Origin: CAZCQP01 sp964500895
GTDB lineage: Bacteria; Bacillota; Clostridia; Lachnospirales; JAISER01
NCBI GenBank assembly: GCA_964500895.1
Contig: CAZCQP010000060.1
Span: 1 to 13,595, forward strand
Length of the DNA: 13,595 nt
Reading direction: 5' to 3'
Position 1 is the first letter of the stretch, and the number at the start of each line of letters is the position of its first letter. The position numbers and the translations under genes are program-made. Below the pieces are notes generated by a model that did no database searches, was not told where the DNA came from, and saw only the letters and a program-made list of their open reading frames with translations. Shown here piece after piece: positions 7,369 through 13,595 of this stretch.

Positions 7369-8442
7369 TTATTGTTCCATAATGCCGTTGTAAATGTCTT
7401 CCACGCCTACAATGTATTTTTCAACCACGCTCTTGGTGGCTTCAATGTAAGGGGTTTTGTCCGGCACTTCAATCACGTTTGCGCCAGCGTCTTTGGCTTG
7501 TTGCAGAAGGCCTGCATCCAGCTCTTCAATGTTAGAGCGGTTCCATTCTTCTGTTTCCTTGCCCGCGTCACGCAGCAGTTGTTGGTCTTCGGCGTCCAGT
7601 TCGTTCCAAACCTTTTCGCTGATTAAAACAATACCGGGTGAATAGGTGTGGCCGGTGAGTATGTAGTTGGGCGCAACTTCATAAAACTTGTTGGAAACAT
7701 AACCGGAGTGTGGCTGTTCTGCACCTTGCACAACCCCAGACTGAATGGATGAATACAGTTCGGAGAAGGAAATAGGTGTCGATTGAATGCCCAGTGCCGC
7801 AACGGTTTCGCTCATCAAGTCTGTGGTGGGCACACGCAGTTTCAGCCCTTTAAAGTCTTCAATGGCGTTCACCGGTTTGTCTTTTACAGTGAAGAAGTTT
7901 CTGGAACCTTCGTCCAGGAAGAACAGGCCAACCATGCCGGTGCCCACTTCTTGGGGTTCGTTAAGCACTTGGGTGCCGATGTCTGAGTTCAGCACTTTCC
8001 ACAGATGTTCTCTATCCCGGAAAACAAAAGGAAGCCCAAACACGTTCATTTTCTTCACGCCAAAGTCGCTCATAGAGTTGGTGTTGCCACGGGCCATGTC
8101 TACAGCGCCGCCACCCATTTGCAGGGTTTGGTATACAGTTTTTTCGTCGCCCAGCTGCCCGGCGGGGTAAACCTCAATGGTAATGCGTCCTTCAGATTTT
8201 TCTTTCACAATTTCTGCAAGCTTGTCGGCGCAGTTGTCCATGATGTGGTCATTGGGGTTAAGTTCTGCGTACTTAAAGGTGTAGCTTTTCTTTTCGGCTG
8301 CCGGTGTCGCTTCAGCAGCTTCTGCCCCTTCTGCGGGTGCAGCGGGTGTGGTGGTGTTTTGGTTGTTGCTGCCGCAGCCGGTCAGCATGGTAAAGCCCAT
8401 GATTGCTGTTAGTGCAAGAGAAATTGCCCTCGTCTTTTTCAT
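7369..8442 (-). CDS. dctP: TRAP transporter solute-binding lipoprotein DctP
   Basis: This extracytoplasmic receptor captures the substrate for DctQM. The 357-aa product begins with a lipoprotein signal peptide ending in the lipobox LTGC, so Cys23 should be lipidated and the protein anchored to the outer face of the membrane. A flexible Ala/Pro/Glu/Thr-rich linker follows (about 24-51). The DctP fold then shows YPAGQLGDEKTVYQTLQMGG (92-111) and RNFFTVKDKPV (181-191). LKLRVPTTDLM (200-210) has R203, at the position that binds the substrate carboxylate in this family, and YSSIQSGVVQGAEQP follows at 230-244. The ATG at 8442 has GGAGGG 5 nt upstream. Being first after lacI and next to uxaCBA, it probably binds galacturonate or a related uronate; TRAP receptors for uronates are known, but specificity here is inferred. 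Confidence 0.94.
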   Translation of the reverse strand: MKKTRAISLALTAIMGFTMLTGCGSNNQNTTTPAAPAEGAEAAEATPAAEKKSYTFKYAELNPNDHIMDNCADKLAEIVKEKSEGRITIEVYPAGQLGDEKTVYQTLQMGGGAVDMARGNTNSMSDFGVKKMNVFGLPFVFRDREHLWKVLNSDIGTQVLNEPQEVGTGMVGLFFLDEGSRNFFTVKDKPVNAIEDFKGLKLRVPTTDLMSETVAALGIQSTPISFSELYSSIQSGVVQGAEQPHSGYVSNKFYEVAPNYILTGHTYSPGIVLISEKVWNELDAEDQQLLRDAGKETEEWNRSNIEELDAGLLQQAKDAGANVIEVPDKTPYIEATKSVVEKYIVGVEDIYNGIMEQ

Positions 8443-8498
8443 GTTGTCCCTCCATCATTTTATTCGGAATTGCTATTGTATAGGCCTGTGTGAGCCAT

Positions 8499-9563
8499 TC
8501 ATAGGAATTGGCTGTAAAAGCTTAAGCTGCTTTTAAAAATCACACGGCTTTCTACATATGCAACCTCTGAAACTGGTTTTTCAGCTTTCAGAAGATAATC
8601 CGTCATCATCTTTGTTGCTAAATAAGACTGTTGCTCCGGGTCTTTGAATATGATGTTCTTCACAATGCCCTGCTCCAAATGCCGGATGTTTTCTTCAAAT
8701 AAGTCGCTGGCCACAACCCGCACCCTGTTCTGCAAACTGCGTGCGGCAATTTCTTGTGCCAAAACCACGCTAAGCCTTGCACTCACACTAAATGCCCCGT
8801 TAATGCCCGGCCGTTTATCCAGCATTTCTTTAATGTTGGCCAACAGTTCCGTTTCGTTGCTGTACCCGTTCAGCTTAATGAGGGTAATGTCTGGGCGTTT
8901 TTCGGTTATGTAGGCATCAAAGCCGTCTACGGTCAGGTAGTGGGAAGGAATGAGCAAGTCCCCCGCCAAAAGCAGTATTTCCCCGCCTGCCGGCAATTGC
9001 CCTTCAAGCAGTTCCGCCGCAATACGCCCGGTCACATCGTAATTGGCCTGCACACAGGCAATCCGCCCCGAATCGCTTGTGTCGTCACAAGCCAGAAAGA
9101 CCGGCACGTTGTTTTCAGCAAATTTCTGAATAATGCTTTTGCATTCCGGCGTAAAATGCCCAATGGTAATCAGCCCGTCAATCTCGCCCATATGCCGTGT
9201 GTAAACGGAAGAAAGGGCCGCTTTCTGGTCAATCAACCCGTCGGAATAGTACGGCACTTCAATGGTTTCTATATCATATGCGGACAGTTCCTTGATTCTG
9301 CGGCGAAAACCATGCCATACGTTGGCGTAGAAATATCGGTTGCTTGTATCCAAACCCGGAAAAACCGCCACAATGCGTACCTTGCCCCGCTTTAAGGCAG
9401 ATGCAGCATCGTTTGTGCGGTAGCCCCGCTGTGCACAAAGCTCTAAAATGCGGTTGCGTACTTGGTCCGTTACACCTTTTTTACCGTAAATGGCACGGTG
9501 CACCGTTCCCGTGGACACCCCAGCTTCTGTGGCTATATCTTTAATCGTTACCCTTCCCGGCAT
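8499..9563 (-). CDS. LacI-family transcriptional regulator, likely controlling the hexuronate operon
   Basis: A 354-aa protein with an N-terminal LacI-type helix-turn-helix (TIKDIATEAGVSTGTVHRAI, residues 6-25) and hinge helix (about 50-60). A periplasmic-binding-protein-like effector domain starts at RIVAVFPG (63-70). The recognition-helix block reads TVHRAI, where most family members have TVSRVL. The ATG at 9563 has AAGGAGG 5 nt upstream. It is the promoter-proximal gene of the operon and is followed by dctP after 56 bp. A perfect palindrome (9584-9595) lies between its promoter and start codon, and a second copy lies at the divergent promoter, so it probably represses itself, the operon and the divergent gene. 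The inducer is likely a uronate or pathway intermediate. Functional names such as ExuR, UxuR or KdgR are not justified from sequence alone. Confidence 0.9.
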   Translation of the reverse strand: MPGRVTIKDIATEAGVSTGTVHRAIYGKKGVTDQVRNRILELCAQRGYRTNDAASALKRGKVRIVAVFPGLDTSNRYFYANVWHGFRRRIKELSAYDIETIEVPYYSDGLIDQKAALSSVYTRHMGEIDGLITIGHFTPECKSIIQKFAENNVPVFLACDDTSDSGRIACVQANYDVTGRIAAELLEGQLPAGGEILLLAGDLLIPSHYLTVDGFDAYITEKRPDITLIKLNGYSNETELLANIKEMLDKRPGINGAFSVSARLSVVLAQEIAARSLQNRVRVVASDLFEENIRHLEQGIVKNIIFKDPEQQSYLATKMMTDYLLKAEKPVSEVAYVESRVIFKSSLSFYSQFL

Positions 9564-9583
9564 AACGACCTCCTTATCTTTAC

Positions 9584-9595
9584 TAAAACGTTTTA
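9584..9595. promoter_or_regulatory. Palindromic operator O1 (candidate LacI-family site)
   Basis: The perfect 12-bp palindrome TAAAACGTTTTA with a central CG is the usual form of LacI-family operators. It lies about 12 bp downstream of the predicted lacI transcription start and just upstream of the lacI ribosome site, suiting repression by blocking RNA polymerase. It is identical to the site at 9736-9747, including the next three bases (CTT). Confidence 0.72.
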
Positions 9596-9613
9596 CTTGC
9601 TGTATTGCCTGGA

Positions 9614-9642
9614 AGTATATCAGCCCCTATTAGCAAAGTCAA
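9614..9642 (-). promoter_or_regulatory. Sigma-70-type promoter of the lacI-dctPQM-uxaCBA operon
   Basis: On the minus strand, TTGACT (9642-9637) and TATACT (9619-9614) are separated by 17 bp, each one mismatch from the housekeeping consensus. The predicted start is near 9607, about 44 nt before the lacI ATG, with operator O1 in between. Confidence 0.75.
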
Positions 9643-9735
9643 CACAAAATTACGCCAAATTGTTAATTTTGGTAAGTTATAATAAAATTCACAGGTTCAT
9701 ATTGTGCAAATATACAAAAGCAATTTTTTAACATA

Positions 9736-9747
9736 TAAAACGTTTTA
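9736..9747. promoter_or_regulatory. Palindromic operator O2 (candidate LacI-family site)
   Basis: A second perfect copy of TAAAACGTTTTA, followed like O1 by CTT, ends 6 bp before the -35 box of the rightward promoter. Two copies 152 bp apart flanking a divergent control region suggest cooperative binding or looping by the LacI-family protein, and link the rightward gene to the same regulon. Confidence 0.68.
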
Positions 9748-9753
9748 CTTACG

Positions 9754-9781
9754 TTGCAAAATTGTCTGGTTGTGCTATAGT
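9754..9781 (+). promoter_or_regulatory. Candidate promoter of the YcxB-like gene
   Basis: TTGCAA (9754-9759) and TATAGT (9776-9781) are 16 bp apart. The predicted start is about 20 nt before the strong AGGAGG ribosome site of the gene at 9811. The -35 box is weak; operator O2 lies directly upstream. Confidence 0.55.
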
Positions 9782-9810
9782 GTAGAAAACAAACAGAGGA
9801 GGACGTGCTG

Positions 9811-10353
9811 ATGAACAATACAATCACCGTTCTGTCTTACATCGACAGCAAGGTTTTTTCAGACTTTGCCGCTTTTAATGCCTTTACCTTGCACAACCGA
9901 TGGGTGAGCCTGGCGCTTTTCCCCGTGATTATGTTTGGGCTGGGGCTTATGAACCGGTACACAGGAAGTGAAGCTTTCTTTTGGGGGTTTACGGCACTGG
10001 GTCTTGTGCTGCCCTTGTTTTACTTGTTTTTTTATAAGGTGTCCCTTTCCCGGCAAATTAAGGCCTATGCCCTAGACCTAGACTTGGATACCCCTCGCCT
10101 TGCTTATACGGTCACTGTGAATAAGGAAGGGGTGTATGTGACAAACGTTGGGGAAAAGGCGCAATACACTTGGGATAACATGCACGGTATATACATTCTG
10201 GACAGCGCCATTTACCTTTATGTGACCAAGGCCAGAGCCTTCATTATGCCTTACACCGGGTTGCAGGAAGGGGCCGATGCCCAAAGCCTTGCCCAAATGG
10301 TTCAAGGGCTTGCAACCCCGGGCCGTGTACGTGACCGCAGACGTTATAAATAG
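9811..10353 (+). CDS. Small membrane protein with YcxB-like C-terminal domain
   Basis: A 180-aa protein with a short cytoplasmic N-terminus, two membrane helices at about 31-48 (WVSLALFPVIMFGLGLM) and 55-76, and a soluble C-terminal part. The C-terminal part resembles the YcxB-like domain: a beta-rich segment, then a conserved Trp (YTWDNMHGIYILDSAIYLYV, 119-138) and an AFIMPYTG block (143-150). The tail is basic (RVRDRRRYK). The ATG at 9811 has AGGAGG (9797-9802) 8 nt upstream; the in-frame GTG at 9805 would be too close to it. The biochemical role of this family is not established. It is divergent from lacI with a copy of the same operator at its promoter, so it may respond to uronates. Confidence 0.68.
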   Translation: MNNTITVLSYIDSKVFSDFAAFNAFTLHNRWVSLALFPVIMFGLGLMNRYTGSEAFFWGFTALGLVLPLFYLFFYKVSLSRQIKAYALDLDLDTPRLAYTVTVNKEGVYVTNVGEKAQYTWDNMHGIYILDSAIYLYVTKARAFIMPYTGLQEGADAQSLAQMVQGLATPGRVRDRRRYK

Positions 10354-10406
10354 TCCTGTCCATATGAATTTCTGATAGATATTATTAGATTAATTGATAA
10401 AAAATA

Positions 10407-10436
10407 TTGGCCTTGCATTTTGTTATCCTGTATGAT
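10407..10436 (+). promoter_or_regulatory. Possible promoter of the double-cubane reductase operon
   Basis: TTGGCC (10407-10412) and TATGAT (10431-10436) are 18 bp apart in an AT-rich 113-bp intergenic region. The likely start falls just before the GGGAGGA ribosome site. The -35 match is poor, so this is tentative; read-through from the gene at 9811 is also possible because no terminator was seen between them. Confidence 0.4.
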
Positions 10437-10466
10437 TTGAGGAAATAAAATTTGGGAGGACAATCC

Positions 10467-11618
10467 ATGAGCCACAACACGTTACCCAGCCAGTTTGAAA
10501 GCTTTGCAGACGCCAGAAAACAGGGTTTTCTTGCTGTTAAAAACTTAAAAGATGAAGGCAAAAAAATAGTGGGCGTGTTCTGCACTTACGCCCCTGTGGA
10601 AATTGTGCTTGCGGCCGGTGCAGTGTCCGTTGGCATTTGCGCTTTTAGTGATGAAACCACTGCAGAAGCCGAAAAGGTTTTGCCCCGGAACCTTTGCCCC
10701 CTTATCAAATCCAGCTACGGGTTTGCCATTACCGAAAAATGCCCCTACATGTACTTTGCAGATTTAATTGTAGGGGAAACCACATGCGACGGCAAAAAGA
10801 AAATGTATGAGTTGCTTTCAGAGATTAAAAACGTTCATGTGATGCAGCTTCCCCAAACGCAACAGGACGAAAGCGCCAAGGAACTGTGGTATAAAGAAGT
10901 TTTACTTTTAAAAGAAAAGATTGAACAAGCTTTTGATGTGGTCATCACCGATGAAGCCATTAAAGCGGCTATCCGGATTAAAAACCAGGAGCGCAAACTG
11001 CTGAAAACCTTTTATGAACTTAGCAAATCATGCCCGCCACCCATTACAGGGGCAGAGCAGCTAAAGGTGCTCTACGGTTCCCAGTTTAAGTTTGACTATG
11101 AAGCCAAAAACCAAGAATTGCAGGATGCCATAAACAGGGTGCAAAAAGATTACGCAAGTGGCGTTCAAAACGTGCCCCCATCAGCCAAGCGCATCTTAAT
11201 CACCGGCTGCCCGCTGGCAGGTGTCACCGAAAAAGTGGTCACCGCCATTGAGGCATCTGGCGGTGTGGTGGTGGCTTATGAAAATTGCATTGGCATCAAA
11301 ACCGCCGAGCGGTTGGTGGATGAACATGCAGACCCCTACCGTGCCATTGCTGAACGGTACCTGAAAATTGGCTGTTCCGTGATGGCCCCGGATACCAACC
11401 GGTTTGAGCTATTGTCCCAGCTTGTGCAAGAATTTAAGGTGGACGGGGTTGTGGAAATGACTTTGCAGGCTTGCCATACATACGCCATTGAAACCAACAG
11501 CATCCGCAAGCTTATGCAGAAAGAAAATGTGCCCTTTATCAGCGTGGAAACAGACTATTCCACAGCAGACGTGGCCCAGTTAAAGACAAGGCTTGCCGCC
11601 TTCATTGAAATGCTATGA
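10467..11618 (+). CDS. HgdB-like double-cubane-cluster-type anaerobic reductase (2-hydroxyacyl-CoA dehydratase D-component family)
   Basis: A 383-aa protein of the 2-hydroxyacyl-CoA dehydratase D-component (HgdB/BcrB) family. It stands alone, with no second dehydratase subunit, and is followed by a dedicated ATPase activator. That two-gene layout is that of the double-cubane-cluster proteins (DCCP) and E. coli YjiM/YjiL. Likely cluster-ligand regions are VGVFCTYAP (C39), PRNLCPLIKSSYG (C77), VGETTCDGKKK (C107) and LQACHTYAIE (C336). A C-terminal half motif reads ILITGCPLAG, then YENCIGIK (C248, C274). Known relatives carry iron-sulphur clusters and catalyse low-potential reductions; the natural substrate is mostly unknown. 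The ATG at 10467 has GGGAGGA 6 nt upstream, favouring it over the TTG at 10452. The stop overlaps the activator start by 4 bp (ATGA). Confidence 0.87.
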   Translation: MSHNTLPSQFESFADARKQGFLAVKNLKDEGKKIVGVFCTYAPVEIVLAAGAVSVGICAFSDETTAEAEKVLPRNLCPLIKSSYGFAITEKCPYMYFADLIVGETTCDGKKKMYELLSEIKNVHVMQLPQTQQDESAKELWYKEVLLLKEKIEQAFDVVITDEAIKAAIRIKNQERKLLKTFYELSKSCPPPITGAEQLKVLYGSQFKFDYEAKNQELQDAINRVQKDYASGVQNVPPSAKRILITGCPLAGVTEKVVTAIEASGGVVVAYENCIGIKTAERLVDEHADPYRAIAERYLKIGCSVMAPDTNRFELLSQLVQEFKVDGVVEMTLQACHTYAIETNSIRKLMQKENVPFISVETDYSTADVAQLKTRLAAFIEML

Positions 11619-12424
11619 AAAAATATTTTGTGGGCATAGATTCCGGCTCTACCCTGTGCAAAACGGTGCTCTTTGACGGCACAACCATCCTAGACACCCA
11701 CGCCGTGAAAACCGGTTGGAACCCTAAACTTTCTGCCACCGAAAGTTTAGAGCTTCTACTTAAACGGCACGCCCTTAGCCCTGAAGCTGTGTGCATTGCA
11801 GCCACAGGCTACGGCCGGGAAGCCATAGACTTTGCAGACTACACCTTTACCGAAATCACTTGCCATGCTTTTGGGGCCATGGCACTGTGCCCTGAACTTG
11901 CAGGGGTTATTGACATTGGCGGGCAAGACAGCAAAGTGATTCAAATAAAGGACGGCAGGGTTGTTAATTTTTTAATGAACGATAAATGTGCCGCCGGTAC
12001 TGGGCGTTTTTTAACCATGGCCTGCGAAACGTTAGAGATACCCCTAGAAGCCCTGGACAGTATTGCCCACCCAGACCAGGCCATTGCAGTGAACAGCATG
12101 TGTACCGTTTTTGCCGAATCTGAAATTATCGGGTTACTGTCCATGCAGAAAGACCGTTCAAAAATTATGATGGGGGTGCTGCAATCCATTGCACAAAAAG
12201 TGCGGCAAATGACAGGCAAGTTTGACTTTTCCGAAAGTCAGCCCCTTTTAATGACCGGGGGGCTTTCCCGTTCTCACGTGCTGTTGGGCATTATGGCCCA
12301 AACTACCGGCCTGCACGTCACCACCCATGCACACGCCCTGTTTGCAGGTGCTGTGGGGGCTTGCGTTTGCGGGGGCAAACAAGCAAATGCCATGAAAAAA
12401 ACCACGCAAATACTATGCAAGTAA
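11615..12424 (+). CDS. HgdC-type ATPase activator of the double-cubane reductase (BadF/BadG/BcrA/BcrD family)
   Basis: A 269-aa protein of the acetate kinase/Hsc70/actin-fold ATPases that feed electrons to 2-hydroxyacyl-CoA dehydratases and related reductases. The phosphate-binding motif GIDSGSTLCKTVLFD (7-21), TGYGRE (64-69), DIGGQDSK (100-107), NDKCAAGTGRF (122-132) and the second conserved cysteine block SMCTVFAESEI (161-171) are all present. In this family C125 and C163 from two monomers hold a shared [4Fe-4S] cluster at the dimer interface. The start overlaps the reductase stop (ATGA, 11615-11618), which fits coupled synthesis of the two partners. It should use ATP hydrolysis to push an electron from ferredoxin or flavodoxin to its partner. 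The stop codon is the first part of a bulged hairpin (12423-12465). Confidence 0.92.
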   Translation: MKKYFVGIDSGSTLCKTVLFDGTTILDTHAVKTGWNPKLSATESLELLLKRHALSPEAVCIAATGYGREAIDFADYTFTEITCHAFGAMALCPELAGVIDIGGQDSKVIQIKDGRVVNFLMNDKCAAGTGRFLTMACETLEIPLEALDSIAHPDQAIAVNSMCTVFAESEIIGLLSMQKDRSKIMMGVLQSIAQKVRQMTGKFDFSESQPLLMTGGLSRSHVLLGIMAQTTGLHVTTHAHALFAGAVGACVCGGKQANAMKKTTQILCK

Positions 12425-12465
12425 ACGCATATCATGTAAAATGGAAAGAGATTTCCTATGCGTTT
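12423..12465 (+). other. Bulged stem-loop overlapping the hgdC-like stop, upstream of murG
   Basis: AAACGCATA (12423-12431) pairs with TATGCGTTT (12457-12465). Inside, GGAAA (12443-12447) pairs with TTTCC (12452-12456) around GAGA, so the 3' arm is a continuous 14 nt and the 5' arm has an 11-nt bulge. No T-run follows directly (TATAACTATGG), so it is a weak terminator at best. It may act as an mRNA processing, attenuation or stability element between the reductase pair and murG. It would mask the ATG at 12458. Confidence 0.5.
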
Positions 12466-12499
12466 TATAACTATGGATTTTTTGCTTGGAGTGATAACC

Positions 12500-13564
12500 G
12501 TGAAAAAGATATTATTAACAGGCGGCGGAACCGCAGGGCATGTGAACCCCAACATTGCCTTAATGCCTGCGCTGCAAAAGAAAGGCTTTACTTTGGTGTA
12601 CGTGGGCAGCCACAAAGGCATTGAAAAGCAATTAATTGAGGCTTGTGGCATCCCGTACCGCACCATTTCCTCTGGAAAGCTACGCCGTTATTTTTCCCTT
12701 GAAAATGTAAAGGATGCCTTTCGGGTGGTAAAAGGCTTAAAAGATGCATACACCGTGGTGAAAAAAGAAAAGCCCCAGCTTATTTTTTCAAAAGGGGGGT
12801 TTGTGTCTGTGCCTGTGGTGGTGGCCGGGTGGATGCTGCGCATTCCCGTGGTTATCCATGAGTCCGACATTACCCCCGGCCTTGCCAACAAAATGTGCAT
12901 TCCTTTTGCTAAGGCGGTGTGTGTCTGCTTTCCGGAAACCGTTGCTGCCGTAGGGGAAAAAGCAGTGCTTACCGGCACCCCCATCCGGCAAATGCTCTTT
13001 GATGGAAACCCTCAAAAAGGGCTGGCATTATGCGGTTTTGAACCCAACGACCCAAGGCCTCTATTGCTGATGATGGGTGGTTCGTCCGGCTCTGTAAAAA
13101 TAAACACCGCCCTGCGGCAAACGTTGCCCAAGCTGTTAAGAAGTTATAGGCTTATTCATCTGTGCGGCCAGGGCAATGTGGACGAAAGCTTAAATCAGCC
13201 AGGTTATAAGCAGTTTGCTTACGCTGGGGAAGAATTGCCTCATCTGCTGGCGGCAGCAAACTTGGTGCTATCCCGGGCCGGGGCCAACGCCATTTCAGAA
13301 TTGCTAGCGCTTCAAAAACCAAGCTTACTTATTCCGTTGTCCAGAAATGCCAGCAGGGGGGACCAGATTTTAAACGCCGCCTCTTTCCAAAGCCAAGGGT
13401 TTTGCCATGTACTGCCCGAGGAGGAACTGACCCCGGACAGTCTGCTAACCGCCATCATCGATGCCTACAACCACTGCGGCCAAATGGCAGAGGCCATGGC
13501 CAAAAGTGCAGCGGGGGACGGGGTGGAGCAAGTGTTGGCGGTGTTAAGCCGGTTTTGGCAGTGA
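12500..13564 (+). CDS. murG: MurG-type UDP-GlcNAc transferase (second-type, MurG2-like)
   Basis: The 354-aa product should add GlcNAc to lipid I to form lipid II at the inner face of the membrane, the last cytoplasmic step of peptidoglycan precursor synthesis. The N-terminal glycine loop GGGTAGHVNPN (8-18) and SSGKLRRYFSLENVKDAF (57-74) are visible. Also present are FSKGGFVSVPVV (96-107), HESDITPGLANK (120-131), MMGGSSGSVKIN (191-202), LSRAGANAISELLALQKP (257-274) and SRNASRGDQILNA (281-293). These match, from memory, the second MurG of the Bacillus cereus group more closely than the cell-division-cluster MurG. The GTG at 12500 gives VKKILLTGGG and has GGAG 8 nt upstream; the in-frame ATG at 12458 would add 14 residues absent from the family and lies in a hairpin. 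No other cell-wall gene is adjacent in the window. Confidence 0.88.
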   Translation: MKKILLTGGGTAGHVNPNIALMPALQKKGFTLVYVGSHKGIEKQLIEACGIPYRTISSGKLRRYFSLENVKDAFRVVKGLKDAYTVVKKEKPQLIFSKGGFVSVPVVVAGWMLRIPVVIHESDITPGLANKMCIPFAKAVCVCFPETVAAVGEKAVLTGTPIRQMLFDGNPQKGLALCGFEPNDPRPLLLMMGGSSGSVKINTALRQTLPKLLRSYRLIHLCGQGNVDESLNQPGYKQFAYAGEELPHLLAAANLVLSRAGANAISELLALQKPSLLIPLSRNASRGDQILNAASFQSQGFCHVLPEEELTPDSLLTAIIDAYNHCGQMAEAMAKSAAGDGVEQVLAVLSRFWQ

Positions 13565-13595
13565 CAAAATGATTTGAACTTCCGTTCCAAAGCCA

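Noticed and set aside
8443..8498. Separate promoter for dctP (a TATACAAT-like segment in the lacI-dctP spacer)
   Set aside because: No -35-like hexamer lies at a suitable distance, and the spacer is only 56 bp; cotranscription with lacI is simpler.
9678..9683. TATAAT on the plus strand in the divergent region
   Set aside because: No -35 hexamer at 16-18 bp upstream; the better rightward promoter is at 9754-9781.
9462..9731. 89-codon plus-strand reading frame over the lacI start and control region
   Set aside because: It overlaps the lacI coding start, its promoter and operator O1, and shows no ribosome site or recognisable domain.
9584..9747. CcpA catabolite-response elements
   Set aside because: The palindromes have the central CG, but lack the TG and CA ends of the cre consensus, so a dedicated LacI-family operator fits better.
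12458..12499. ATG at 12458 as the murG start
   Set aside because: It adds 14 residues not found in the family, has a weaker ribosome site and lies in the 3' arm of a hairpin; GTG at 12500 has GGAG at 8 nt.

Overview
The window reads as a piece of a draft genome from an anaerobic, low-to-mid GC Firmicute, most likely a gut member of the Clostridia (Eubacteriales). The reasons are strong AGGAGG-type ribosome binding sites, many tightly coupled genes, a TRAP-fed hexuronate pathway, an oxygen-sensitive HgdB/HgdC-type reductase pair and a MurG of the second type seen in Bacillus cereus-like Firmicutes. One run of exactly 100 N (7267-7366) is a scaffold gap. The species cannot be named from the sequence alone.

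Left two thirds (1-9563, all on the minus strand): one galacturonate/hexuronate utilisation operon. Read in the direction of transcription it is a LacI-family regulator (9563-8499), a TRAP transporter made of the lipoprotein receptor DctP (8442-7369), the small membrane subunit DctQ (7192-6671) and the large membrane subunit DctM (6671-5364), then uronate isomerase UxaC (5348-3933), tagaturonate reductase UxaB (3753-2299) and altronate dehydratase UxaA (2302-824). Last comes a URO-D superfamily protein (800 to beyond the left edge). The three Uxa enzymes convert galacturonate to tagaturonate, altronate and 2-keto-3-deoxygluconate (KDG). The KDG kinase and aldolase needed to finish the route are not in the window. 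A good sigma-70-type promoter and an operator precede lacI. Translational coupling by stop/start overlap is seen at dctQ-dctM and uxaB-uxaA.

Divergent control region (9564-9810): two identical 12-bp palindromes, TAAAACGTTTTA, lie 152 bp apart. One is just downstream of the lacI start point and the other just upstream of the promoter of the rightward gene. They are the best candidates for the binding sites of the LacI-family protein.

Right third (9811-13564, all on the plus strand): a small two-helix membrane protein with a YcxB-like domain; a stand-alone HgdB-like protein of the double-cubane-cluster reductase type with its HgdC-type ATPase activator, overlapping by 4 bp; and a MurG-type glycosyltransferase of the second (MurG2-like) class.

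Non-coding structure of note: a 163-bp, exactly symmetric foldback (MITE-like) element inserted between uxaC and uxaB; a long hairpin between dctP and dctQ next to the assembly gap; and a bulged hairpin that starts on the hgdC stop codon and would hide an alternative murG ATG. No rRNA, tRNA or CRISPR array was seen. The longest gene-free stretch is the 247-bp divergent region, described above.
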